A DNA stretch of 56,359 bases, taken from CAKOSP01 sp964369625 (GTDB taxonomy: Bacteria > Bacillota_I > Bacilli_A > RF39 > UBA660). Of this stretch, positions 26,385 through 34,812 are shown piece by piece (position 1 is the stretch's first letter; each line of letters starts with the position of its first letter). Where the stretch lies: positions 1-56,359 of the forward strand of contig CAYJFC010000004.1 in assembly GCA_964369625.1 (NCBI GenBank). Reading direction: 5' to 3'. The notes beneath the pieces are model-generated. The model did no database searches. It was not told where the DNA came from and saw nothing but the letters and a program-made list of their open reading frames with translations. Both the position numbers and the translations under genes were made by a program.

Positions 26385-27945
26385 GTAGGACTGCATGAAT
26401 TACTAATCTGTTTACACCACCATCATCACAAGTTGATAAAGTAATTATTTGATCATCGTGATCAAGTTCAACATTAAAATCATAAATACTTCTTTCTTCT
26501 AATTTATGAAAAAATTCTAACTTTTCCAAAATATTAGTATATTGTATATTTAAATAATCATTAGTAGCTCTTATACTATATATTGAAAATATTTGATACT
26601 CTAAATTTTCATAAAGAGAGTCAACAGTTATAATGTGATTATCAGTATTTGTATACCACAATTCTTTTAAAGTTTGTTTTAAACTCCCAAACATAACATT
26701 TGCATTATAATTAGTATGACCATATATTAAAGTATTGTCGTGTGAAAAATCAGTATTATTTCGGTAGTCCATGAAGATCCAGCCATTAAAATCACTCTCA
26801 TGTTTAATATTGTGATCTAAATAATAATCGTTGTCACTTCCTTTAACTATAGGGTAGTCAACAGACGTGTTAGGAACTTTAAGCCATCCTACCGAGTCTG
26901 TATTAAGTGTTTTTAAACTTGCAATATAGTCATTAATAACTTTTTTTTCTTCCTCAATTTCAATTTTTTCAATAATATCTTGAACTTCTTTAGTATCTTC
27001 AGTACTTTTAATTATATCATTTAAATCTTCTTTAATAGAAACATCTTTTTGATAAGCAACGTAGTTATTAGTTATTACATAACCAAAGCTACCACCAATT
27101 ATAATAAAAATAAATAATAAACACAATTTTAATATGTTTATATTAGCCTGAGGTAAAAAGTTTTTTCTTAAATATTGATCACTATAGGATATAGTGATTT
27201 TTATTTTTTGCTTCTTTTTAGAAGTATTAACTTTCTTAATATAATTTACGAGTTCTAAATCATTAATATTCTCATGTAATACAATTCTTATATTTTTTTT
27301 ACGATATTTACAAAGTAAATCAATTACATTTTCTAAATCACTTTTTAAAGTTTTATTAATATGAATTACTTTTAAATAAAAATTTATATTTAAAAAGCCT
27401 TCAAAGTCATCTATGTCACTATCAGATAGGGGAAGTGCTAAATTAATTGTTTTCTTATAATATATTGATGAATATTTATTTAAAGAATTTAAAGTCATAA
27501 AGTCACTTGTAAATAATATTTCACATCGAGATTCTACAGTTATATTTTTTTTATCTAAAAAATCTACTAAAAAGTCTTGAATACTAAAGCAACTTAAGGT
27601 TTCAATATGTTTGATTTTACTTATTTTTTCACACATTTTATAAGTAATAGGTACATCATCTTTTAAAATAATATGTTTAATGCTATTTGTGTTTTTAATA
27701 ATATCTAGTAATTCTAATACAACTTTATTATTGTGAATAATAACAGTATCAATATCAGAGTTATTAATTAAATTATTTATAAATGATGTAACTATTTTTA
27801 AATTTTGATAAATATACTCATCAGAAAAAACTAATTCACTATCAGATATAACGTTAGTATTTAAAATATTTTTTTGTTCATCATTTAAAGCTCTTTTAAT
27901 TTTAAAAATAATAGTATTGCGATTTAACTTTATTAGTATTTTCAT
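26368..27945 (-). CDS. Class B-type sortase with a large cytosolic N-terminal domain
   Basis: A transpeptidase that attaches surface proteins to the wall. The C-terminal catalytic domain (about residues 340-525) has VGWLKVPNTSVDYPIV, YGH with the catalytic His410, TLSTC with the catalytic Cys506, and an arginine seven residues later (Arg513), the class B layout. One membrane helix lies at about 272-292. Unusually, about 270 residues precede the helix and must be cytosolic; they consist of repeated beta-alpha units (for example TVIIHNNKVVLELLDIIK and KNIRIVLHENINDLELVNY) with no family I recognise. Ordinary sortase B is about 250 residues in total. A divergent gene for a PETG-type surface protein is the obvious substrate. 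The ribosome site AGGAG lies at 27955-27959. Confidence 0.85.
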   Translation of the reverse strand: MKILIKLNRNTIIFKIKRALNDEQKNILNTNVISDSELVFSDEYIYQNLKIVTSFINNLINNSDIDTVIIHNNKVVLELLDIIKNTNSIKHIILKDDVPITYKMCEKISKIKHIETLSCFSIQDFLVDFLDKKNITVESRCEILFTSDFMTLNSLNKYSSIYYKKTINLALPLSDSDIDDFEGFLNINFYLKVIHINKTLKSDLENVIDLLCKYRKKNIRIVLHENINDLELVNYIKKVNTSKKKQKIKITISYSDQYLRKNFLPQANINILKLCLLFIFIIIGGSFGYVITNNYVAYQKDVSIKEDLNDIIKSTEDTKEVQDIIEKIEIEEEKKVINDYIASLKTLNTDSVGWLKVPNTSVDYPIVKGSDNDYYLDHNIKHESDFNGWIFMDYRNNTDFSHDNTLIYGHTNYNANVMFGSLKQTLKELWYTNTDNHIITVDSLYENLEYQIFSIYSIRATNDYLNIQYTNILEKLEFFHKLEERSIYDFNVELDHDDQIITLSTCDDGGVNRLVIHAVLLNEEN

Positions 27946-28044
27946 ATTACTTTACTCCTATTATAATAATAACATATTTATAAATAAAATTAAAGATATT
28001 TGAAGTGTAAAATTTATGTCTAAAAATATTTTTTAATGCATATA

Positions 28045-28074
28045 TTGTCTAAAGTTGTATTTATATGTTATAAT
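28045..28074 (+). promoter_or_regulatory. Promoter of the PETG surface-protein gene
   Basis: TTGTCT (28045-28050), an 18-bp spacer and TATAAT (28069-28074). Confidence 0.65.
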
Positions 28075-28105
28075 TAGGACATACTAAAGATAGGAGAGAT
28101 GTATT

Positions 28106-28666
28106 GTGAAAAAAGTTTTATTTATGTTAGCGGTAGTAGTAGGGATAACTGTACCACTAGGTGTAGAAGCAGCTAAATTCGAAAAAGGTGAAGCAGTTGT
28201 TGAATGTACCACTGAAACATGTACTGTTGAAGTTGACTTATTTATTCTTCCTTCAGGAACTGAAGCAGAAGAATTTAAATTTGATACTCCAATAACAGGA
28301 TCAGTAGAAGAAGGAAGACTTGTTACTGATATTGAAATAGTAAAATCTGGGGATAATTTTAATTTTGAAATAACTGGAGCACTTGATAGTAATGAAGCTA
28401 AATTAACACCAAAAGAACCAACATATTCATTAACTGAAAGACAATTATTTGCAACAGTTAAATGGACTTATACAAATGAAGTAGATCATACTTCAGAAGA
28501 TTGTAGTGTTAAAGTTAATTTAGATACTATGACAATTACTGTAGAACCAGAAGTAACACCTGAAACAGGAATGAATTTACCTTTAATAATTTTAGGTTTA
28601 TCTGCTGTAGCTGGTATTGGTGTATATATGGTAACTAGAAAAAATACTAAAATGTTTAAATTTTAA
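28106..28666 (+). CDS. Secreted surface protein with PETG-type sorting signal
   Basis: A 186-residue protein from GTG 28106, nine bases after GGAG (28093-28096). It has a signal peptide (residues 1-22, cleavage near GVEAA), a beta-rich mature part with three cysteines (ECTTETC and EDC), and a C-terminal sorting-like end: TPETG, a hydrophobic stretch (LPLIILGLSAVAGIGVYMV) and a basic tail (TRKNTKMFKF). PETG departs from LPxTG but keeps the T-G and the anchor layout. Its gene is divergent from the sortase, so it is the likely substrate (inference). It is a single-gene unit with a good promoter and terminator. Confidence 0.72.
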   Translation: MKKVLFMLAVVVGITVPLGVEAAKFEKGEAVVECTTETCTVEVDLFILPSGTEAEEFKFDTPITGSVEEGRLVTDIEIVKSGDNFNFEITGALDSNEAKLTPKEPTYSLTERQLFATVKWTYTNEVDHTSEDCSVKVNLDTMTITVEPEVTPETGMNLPLIILGLSAVAGIGVYMVTRKNTKMFKF

Positions 28667-28680
28667 TAAGTATTTAACGT

Positions 28681-28707
28681 AAAAAAGCAGTAAAATGCTT
28701 TTTTTTA
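28681..28707 (+). terminator. Terminator of the PETG-protein gene
   Basis: AAAAAAGCA, loop GTAAAA, TGCTTTTTT and further T. Confidence 0.8.
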
Positions 28708-28746
28708 TTTTGTCTTTTTGTTATAATTATTATTAGGAGGTAGAAA

Positions 28747-30336
28747 ATGAAAGGTAAGAATAAAAAAAATTCAAAAAATGATATAATGAAATATGTTAAG
28801 CTTGGACTTGTTGGACTAGGATTAGTATTAGTTATTTTAAGTTTTATAATAACTGATTTATCAGTACCATTTAAATTCTTCGGTGTTATATTAATGACAT
28901 TTAGTGGAATAATGGCATCAATTCAATCTGAAAAATATTCATTAATCAAATCTGCAAGTTTAGTTGCACTAGCTGCTATAGTATTAACTTGGTTATTACC
29001 AAATGGTGGTTTTAACGGAGCTACATTTACAGAATCTAACGTAGTTGGATTTAGTGCTATGGACATATCAACTACACTTTATTATTCAGTATATTTTGCG
29101 CTGGATAAAATAGTTATTTTATTAATAATAGCTGCATTTTATGGTATATTATCAAAAACTGCATCATATGAAAAAATAACTAGTACAATTGCAAAAAAAT
29201 TGGAAGGAAATAAAACTGTAGTAGCAATTAGCAGTATAGTATTATTTGTTATATTAACGTCTCTATTTACGCAAGTATTAATAGTGTTAGCATTTGTTCC
29301 ATTTGTTTTAACAATATTATCAAAAATGAAAATGGATAAACTAATAACGTTTACAGTAACATTTGGTGCTATATTAATTGGTATGATAGGTTCTCCTTGG
29401 GGAACTGAAGGATTAGCTTGGTTTACAAGTTATACATCTATACCAGTTGAAAATGGTTTTGAATATAGAATATTAATTCAATTAGCTGCATTAGTACTAT
29501 TTACTTTATTTACTGTTTTAAGATTAAAATCTACTAATAATGACTCTAAAAAAGAAGAAGATTTAATAGTTGATCCATTAGAAGTAAAAGAAAATAAAAC
29601 AAAAATTAATACAATTCCAATGATAGTATTGTTATCATTAACTGCGGTAATATTAATATTAGGTTACATTAACTGGGAACAAAATTTTGGTATAACTATA
29701 TTTAGTGAATTCCATACTTGGTTAACTACACTTACTATTGGAGAAGATTATATGATCTTTGGTAGAATATTAGGTGCAGCATCAATGCCTTTTGGTACTT
29801 GGGATTTATTAGCTGGAATGGTAGTTCTATTTATAATGTCAATTTTAGTAGCTGTTGTAGGGCGCATTAAATTTGAAAATGTTATAAATGATGCTGCAAG
29901 TGGTATTAAAGCTTTTGCTACACCAACTGCGCTATTAATAGTTATATTTATGGTATTTATAGTTTCATATATTTCACCAATAATGGCTAGTGTATCAAAT
30001 TGGTTTTTTACATTAACTAATGGTATTGAACCTAATTTAAGTGCATTAACAGCATTATTTACAGCAGTTTTCCATCCTGATTTAGGATATACTGGTTATG
30101 TTGTAGGACCATTTATAACTACAATGTATGCAGATGCTTTACCGCTTATCGTTACAATTTTCACATCAATGTTTGGTTTAGTTCAAGTGTTTGCACCAAC
30201 TAGTATAATTTTATTAATTGGATTATCATACACTAAACTAAGTTATAAAACTTGGCTTAAATATATTTGGATGTTCTTAGTTGGAATGTTCGTAATACTA
30301 TTAATACTATTTAATGTTCTTGTATATTTAGGATAA
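28747..30336 (+). CDS. Multi-spanning membrane transporter, DcuC/YfcC-like
   Basis: A 529-residue integral membrane protein with about 12 hydrophobic helices. The first half contains WLLPNGGFNG, LDKIVILLIIAAFYGILSKT and a conserved-looking FGAILIGMIGSPWGTEGLAWF re-entrant-type segment; the second half mirrors it around YTGYVVGPFITTMYADALP. A duplicated hairpin layout of this kind is seen in the ion-transporter superfamily (DcuC, YfcC, AbgT and NhaC relatives). I cannot name the substrate; dicarboxylates, amino acids or short-chain acids are all possible. It starts at ATG 28747 after AGGAGG and has its own terminator. Confidence 0.6.
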   Translation: MKGKNKKNSKNDIMKYVKLGLVGLGLVLVILSFIITDLSVPFKFFGVILMTFSGIMASIQSEKYSLIKSASLVALAAIVLTWLLPNGGFNGATFTESNVVGFSAMDISTTLYYSVYFALDKIVILLIIAAFYGILSKTASYEKITSTIAKKLEGNKTVVAISSIVLFVILTSLFTQVLIVLAFVPFVLTILSKMKMDKLITFTVTFGAILIGMIGSPWGTEGLAWFTSYTSIPVENGFEYRILIQLAALVLFTLFTVLRLKSTNNDSKKEEDLIVDPLEVKENKTKINTIPMIVLLSLTAVILILGYINWEQNFGITIFSEFHTWLTTLTIGEDYMIFGRILGAASMPFGTWDLLAGMVVLFIMSILVAVVGRIKFENVINDAASGIKAFATPTALLIVIFMVFIVSYISPIMASVSNWFFTLTNGIEPNLSALTALFTAVFHPDLGYTGYVVGPFITTMYADALPLIVTIFTSMFGLVQVFAPTSIILLIGLSYTKLSYKTWLKYIWMFLVGMFVILLILFNVLVYLG

Positions 30337-30359
30337 AAAGCAATTTTTGCTTTTTTTTT
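30335..30359 (+). terminator. Terminator of the transporter gene
   Basis: AAAAAGCAA, loop TTT, TTGCTTTTT and more T. It starts at the stop codon. Confidence 0.8.
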
Positions 30360-30417
30360 GCATAAATTTTCAAATAAATAAACATTATTATCATAGAATG
30401 GTAATAGGTGACTAATA

Positions 30418-32496
30418 ATGAATAAAGAATTTAATTTAGAAGCAGCAAATATATTAAAAAATATGGAAGAAGAAAGAAGTAAGTTAAAACATCCTTTTGT
30501 TGGAAGTGAGCACTTACTTCTTTCTTTGTTAAAAAAAAATAATAAAATTAAAAATGTATTTCATAAACATAATATAACGTATGAAATTTTTAGAGGTGAA
30601 TTAATAAAAATAGTAGGAATACCTAATAAAAATGTTTCATTTAATTTATATACGCCACTACTTAAAAGAGTTATAGCTGGAGCTATTGAAGACGCAAAAG
30701 AAAATAAAGAAGAAATAAATGGAGTATATTTAACTATATCTTTATTAGAAGAAAATGAAGGAGTAGCTATTAGAATTCTTTTAGGATTAAAAGTAGATTT
30801 AGAGCTTCTTTATGATAATTTAAATACAAAAGTAACTAAAAAAATAAGCAAAATTAAATTTGGTAAAAACTTAAATGAAGAAATAGATGTAAAAGAAAAA
30901 ATATATGGTCGTGATGAAGAAATTAATTATATTTTTGAAACGCTTTTAAGAAAGAAAAAAAATAATCCATTATTAATAGGTGAAGCTGGAGTAGGTAAAA
31001 CTGCTATAGTAGAAGAAATAGCTAGAAAAATCAATTTGGGCATTGTTCCAAAAGAATTTTTAAACTATAAAATAATTAGTCTAGAAATGTCAAATTTGGT
31101 AGCAGGTACAAAATATAGAGGAGAATTTGAAGAAAAATTATCAAGTATAATAGAAGAACTTGAAAAAAGAAAAGATATAATATTATTTATAGATGAGATA
31201 CACACAATGGTATCAGCTGGTGGAGCAGAAGGTGCTATTAGCGCTGGAGATATATTTAAACCATATTTAGCTAGAGGAGATGTAAAGTGTATTGGGGCAA
31301 CTACTATATCAGAATATGAAAAGTATTTAGCCAAAGATAAAGCTCTATCTAGAAGGTTTGAGAAAATATATATAAAGGAGCCAGATAAAGAACAAACAAT
31401 AAATATATTAAAAAAAGTCAAAAAAGAATATGAAACTCATCATAATTTAGTAATATCTAATAAAAATATTTTAGATATTATAAGTTTAACAGATAAATAT
31501 ATATTGGATAAAAAAAACCCTGATAAAGCATTAGATTTTTTAGATTCAGTATGTACTTATGTACATCTGAAAAATGAATATAATAAAAATGTATATAAAT
31601 TAGAAAAAGAAATAAAAGTTTTAAATGAAAATAAGAATAAAGCTATTATAGAAAATGATTATACACTTGCGCTGAATATAAAAAATAAAGAAAATAAGAT
31701 AATTAATTATATAAATAAAAATAATTATAAAATAAAGAAAATTAAAAGTAGCGATATTGTAAAAGTCTTATCTAAAAAAGCTAATATACCACTATTAATT
31801 AATTCTGAAGATATAATAAGTAAAATTAAAAATAATTTAAAAAATATAGTTGGGCACAAAAAAGAAATAAGTAAAATAATTAATTTAATAGAATATAAAT
31901 TAAAAAATTTTGATTCACAGTTATCAATCTTATTAACAGGTAGTACTGGTATTGGTAAAACGGAAATTTTGAAAAATATACTAAAAGTATTAAGTAAAAA
32001 AATGAACGTTATCAAATTAAATGGTAGTGATTTTAGTTATGATTCTAGTATTACTAAGTTAATTGGGGTAACACCTGGTTATGCCGGATATAGTGAAGAT
32101 TATATATTAAAAAAACTAAAATATAATCCATATTCAATTATATACATAGAGGATTATAATAAAATGAGTAGTTCAGTAAAAAATTTAATTGAACTGGCTT
32201 TTAAAGAAAAAAATATAAATGATGCCAAAAATGAAACAATTAGTTTTGAAAATGTATTTTTAATTGCTACGGAAACAACTCGTAATAGCTCTATTGGCTT
32301 TAACGCAGCAAATATTTATAAAAATGAATATAGTAATTTATTTGATGAAGTTATTACACTTAAAAATTTGTCATTCGATGATGTATTAGAATATTTAAAT
32401 AAATATAAAATAAATTCAGAATTTATTAATGAAATTAAATATGAACAAAATGGACTAAAAGATATAAATAAACTAATTAAAATTAAAACTATATAA
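30418..32496 (+). CDS. ClpC-like AAA+ chaperone with degenerate second ATPase module
   Basis: A 692-residue protein, shorter than ClpC (about 810). The N-terminal Clp repeat domain (about 1-140) has HPFVGSEHLLLSLLK. The first AAA module is intact: GEAGVGKTA (about 188-196), LFIDEIHTM, and RFEKIYIKEP with the arginine finger. A UVR-like helical linker follows (about 400-450). The second AAA module keeps Walker A (TGSTGIGKTE, about 507) but has IIYIEDYNKM in place of the usual DEIEKAH Walker B and NVFLIATETT in place of the sensor TSN, and ends early without a full small domain. It may remodel proteins without ClpP, or use one active ring. The start follows AATAGGTGA. Confidence 0.75.
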   Translation: MNKEFNLEAANILKNMEEERSKLKHPFVGSEHLLLSLLKKNNKIKNVFHKHNITYEIFRGELIKIVGIPNKNVSFNLYTPLLKRVIAGAIEDAKENKEEINGVYLTISLLEENEGVAIRILLGLKVDLELLYDNLNTKVTKKISKIKFGKNLNEEIDVKEKIYGRDEEINYIFETLLRKKKNNPLLIGEAGVGKTAIVEEIARKINLGIVPKEFLNYKIISLEMSNLVAGTKYRGEFEEKLSSIIEELEKRKDIILFIDEIHTMVSAGGAEGAISAGDIFKPYLARGDVKCIGATTISEYEKYLAKDKALSRRFEKIYIKEPDKEQTINILKKVKKEYETHHNLVISNKNILDIISLTDKYILDKKNPDKALDFLDSVCTYVHLKNEYNKNVYKLEKEIKVLNENKNKAIIENDYTLALNIKNKENKIINYINKNNYKIKKIKSSDIVKVLSKKANIPLLINSEDIISKIKNNLKNIVGHKKEISKIINLIEYKLKNFDSQLSILLTGSTGIGKTEILKNILKVLSKKMNVIKLNGSDFSYDSSITKLIGVTPGYAGYSEDYILKKLKYNPYSIIYIEDYNKMSSSVKNLIELAFKEKNINDAKNETISFENVFLIATETTRNSSIGFNAANIYKNEYSNLFDEVITLKNLSFDDVLEYLNKYKINSEFINEIKYEQNGLKDINKLIKIKTI

Positions 32497-32525
32497 TTGA
32501 TAAAGCAGTAAATATTTGATATACT
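32497..32525 (+). promoter_or_regulatory. Promoter of the first AYAF surface-protein gene
   Basis: TTGATA (32497-32502), a 17-bp spacer and TGaTATACT (hexamer 32520-32525), starting directly after the stop codon of the ClpC-like gene. Confidence 0.7.
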
Positions 32526-32548
32526 ATTAATAGTATAGAGGGTATAAA

Positions 32549-34315
32549 ATGAAAAGAAAGTTTACGAGAAAACAAGTTACCTTAATGATTATAGGAATAC
32601 TAATAATACTTTTATTAATATTTACGGCTGCATATGCCTTTTTAGGACCAGTAATAGGGGCAGGGTCTAAAACAGATTTAGATGTAACGATAAAAGGAGT
32701 AGATCTTCTAGAGCTTGAGGCAGGAGATCCAATAAACTTAACTATAGGATCGCATAACTTACATGATGCAGCAGCTAATGTAGAAGGTGAAACATTTGCA
32801 AGAGCTACGCTTATTCCAAATAAAACAACACTTACAGCTACAAAATATTATAATTTAGGAATGAATATAGCAAACAATACATTTGTATATTCAGATGGTT
32901 CTACGCCAGAAATATTATTGCAGTTATTTGATCCAGAAGGAAATGTTATAACAACAGCAGGAGATTTAAGTTATGTAACAATTAATGGAGTATCAGGATT
33001 TGATATAACAACAGCAACGGGTAAAATAACTCTTGCAAGCAGTAGAGAAATAAATGCAACAACTGAAGAAGGCACAGTAGAAAATTGGGTAATAAAAGTA
33101 ATAATCCTTAATTTACCAGATGTAGATCAAACACCAAATGCTAATGCTTCATTTGAAATGGATACAGCAGTAAATGAAGAAGGGGAAATAACAGAGCCAA
33201 TACTAATTCATGAAAAAATAGAGGCAGATGCAGTATTATCAAATGATTTAGCAACAATTTCAGTTGATGAAAGTATAAGGTACGTTGGAGCAGATGTAAA
33301 TAATTATGTATGTTTTGGGTCAGACGAAGAAATATGTCCAGAAGATAATTTATATCAAATGATTGGGCTATATGATGTGCCAAATCCATCAATGAAATTA
33401 ATGAAAGTTACATCAATAGATACTGGTCTTACAGAAGAAATAGATAATATAAATTATTTAAATACAAATTTTTATAATACATTACCAGCTAATTATAAAA
33501 GTATGATACAGCCTACATGGCTTGAACTAGGTGATGCAAGTGATTTACCGAATTATGATGCAACCGTATCAGTATATAATATTGAAGGATGCAATAGATC
33601 AGAAACTACTAAAAATATTGGCTGGGTTAACACCAGTGAATATATATTTTCACAGATAAATAGCGAAACATGGATGAATACGGAAGGTATTGATACCGAT
33701 TATAGTCATATTGAAAATATAATTAAACCAGCAATATATTTAAATTCAGCAGTTGCTTTTAGTGGTGGAAATGGTACAGAAACTAATCCATATAGATTAA
33801 AACAATTATCAGATGATAATATAGCAATTAATATAGAGAGTAATGTATTAAAAGTAAATTTACCTACTACTAATTATAATTTGACCAAGATATTTGATAC
33901 TGGGCTAGAATTACCAACGGAACCGGAAGAGCCTTCTGATAATGTCCCACCATTTATATTTGGCGTTTCATTATTCCCTAATAGTGCTGAAATGGTGTGT
34001 GATGATTTGCCACTAGGTGGAGATATATATCCTTTAGAAACTAATTGTTATTTAAATGTATATGAAAGATGTAATCAATTAAATGTATATCATATTAGTG
34101 CAGCAGATATGGAAGGTAATCAAATAATATTTTCTATGACACCACTATCAAATGATGGACTAAAAAATGTAGTTATAGATTCAACTCTTGGATATTTGAA
34201 TGTAACATTATCAGATGAAAAATACGGTACTAATTATATCAAAGATTATAAAATAGTAATAACAGATGAAATAGATGATGTTACTATTAATCTGCAAATA
34301 CAATATCATCATTAA
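32549..34315 (+). CDS. Large secreted multi-domain surface protein, AYAF type
   Basis: A 588-residue protein with a basic N-terminus, a hydrophobic segment (about 10-30) ending in TAAYAFLGP, and a long extracellular part. The first domain (about 40-210) is related to the protein encoded at 37443: both have NLTIGSHN/NLSASLAN-type strands, a GETxxxATL motif and SGFDITTATGKI/SGFDVTTKTGLF. The middle has YVGADVNNYVCFGSDEEIC and then AIYLNSAVAFSGGNGTETNPY, a block repeated in that paralogue. A further beta domain (about 465-588) with four cysteines follows a proline-rich linker. The AYAF ending resembles SipW-type signals, so it could be a SipW substrate (inference). Confidence 0.65.
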   Translation: MKRKFTRKQVTLMIIGILIILLLIFTAAYAFLGPVIGAGSKTDLDVTIKGVDLLELEAGDPINLTIGSHNLHDAAANVEGETFARATLIPNKTTLTATKYYNLGMNIANNTFVYSDGSTPEILLQLFDPEGNVITTAGDLSYVTINGVSGFDITTATGKITLASSREINATTEEGTVENWVIKVIILNLPDVDQTPNANASFEMDTAVNEEGEITEPILIHEKIEADAVLSNDLATISVDESIRYVGADVNNYVCFGSDEEICPEDNLYQMIGLYDVPNPSMKLMKVTSIDTGLTEEIDNINYLNTNFYNTLPANYKSMIQPTWLELGDASDLPNYDATVSVYNIEGCNRSETTKNIGWVNTSEYIFSQINSETWMNTEGIDTDYSHIENIIKPAIYLNSAVAFSGGNGTETNPYRLKQLSDDNIAINIESNVLKVNLPTTNYNLTKIFDTGLELPTEPEEPSDNVPPFIFGVSLFPNSAEMVCDDLPLGGDIYPLETNCYLNVYERCNQLNVYHISAADMEGNQIIFSMTPLSNDGLKNVVIDSTLGYLNVTLSDEKYGTNYIKDYKIVITDEIDDVTINLQIQYHH

Positions 34316-34330
34316 TAAAAAGGAGTAAAA

Positions 34331-34759
34331 ATGGCAAAGAAAAAAGTAAATAAAATAAAAAATAATTATTTAGAAAAGCATCAAAAAATTGTTTTAAGTG
34401 TGATACTAATTATAAATATGTTAGTAATGTTACTTAATTGGTTTGGTAAAAAAGGTGGTATTGAAATATCAGGTACTATTATTTTGTTTAATCCAATAAC
34501 AGTATTATTTATATTAATGATTTTATGGGGAACATGGTATGATTTTAAAATAAATATAAATAGATTATTAATGTTTGTTGGAATGCTTGGCTTAATAGCA
34601 ATGGAAATATATTATTTTCTAACATGGCATTTACTTGGATATTTTAAATATTTTAGTATTGATGCTAGTGTAGATCTAGCTTTTCCGGAGTTTTATTTAG
34701 GAATAGGAATATCGATAGTACTATTAATTACTGGAATTATATTTCAAAAAAAATATTAA
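34331..34759 (+). CDS. Small membrane protein with about four helices
   Basis: A 142-residue protein with a highly basic N-terminus (MAKKKVNKIKNNYLEKHQK) and about four hydrophobic helices (about 21-40, 50-70, 78-98 and 118-138). It follows the AYAF-type gene after 15 bases with an AAAGGAG ribosome site, so the two are co-transcribed. I recognise no family. A membrane partner for the surface protein is possible on position alone. Confidence 0.55.
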   Translation: MAKKKVNKIKNNYLEKHQKIVLSVILIINMLVMLLNWFGKKGGIEISGTIILFNPITVLFILMILWGTWYDFKININRLLMFVGMLGLIAMEIYYFLTWHLLGYFKYFSIDASVDLAFPEFYLGIGISIVLLITGIIFQKKY

Positions 34760-34785
34760 ACATAGTTAAAAAACTATGTTTTTTT
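34759..34785 (+). terminator. Terminator of the AYAF-protein operon
   Basis: AACATAGTT, short A-loop, AACTATGTT, then T. It overlaps the last base of the stop codon. Confidence 0.8.
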
Positions 34786-34812
34786 CATATATATTACTAG
34801 GAGGATATTCTA

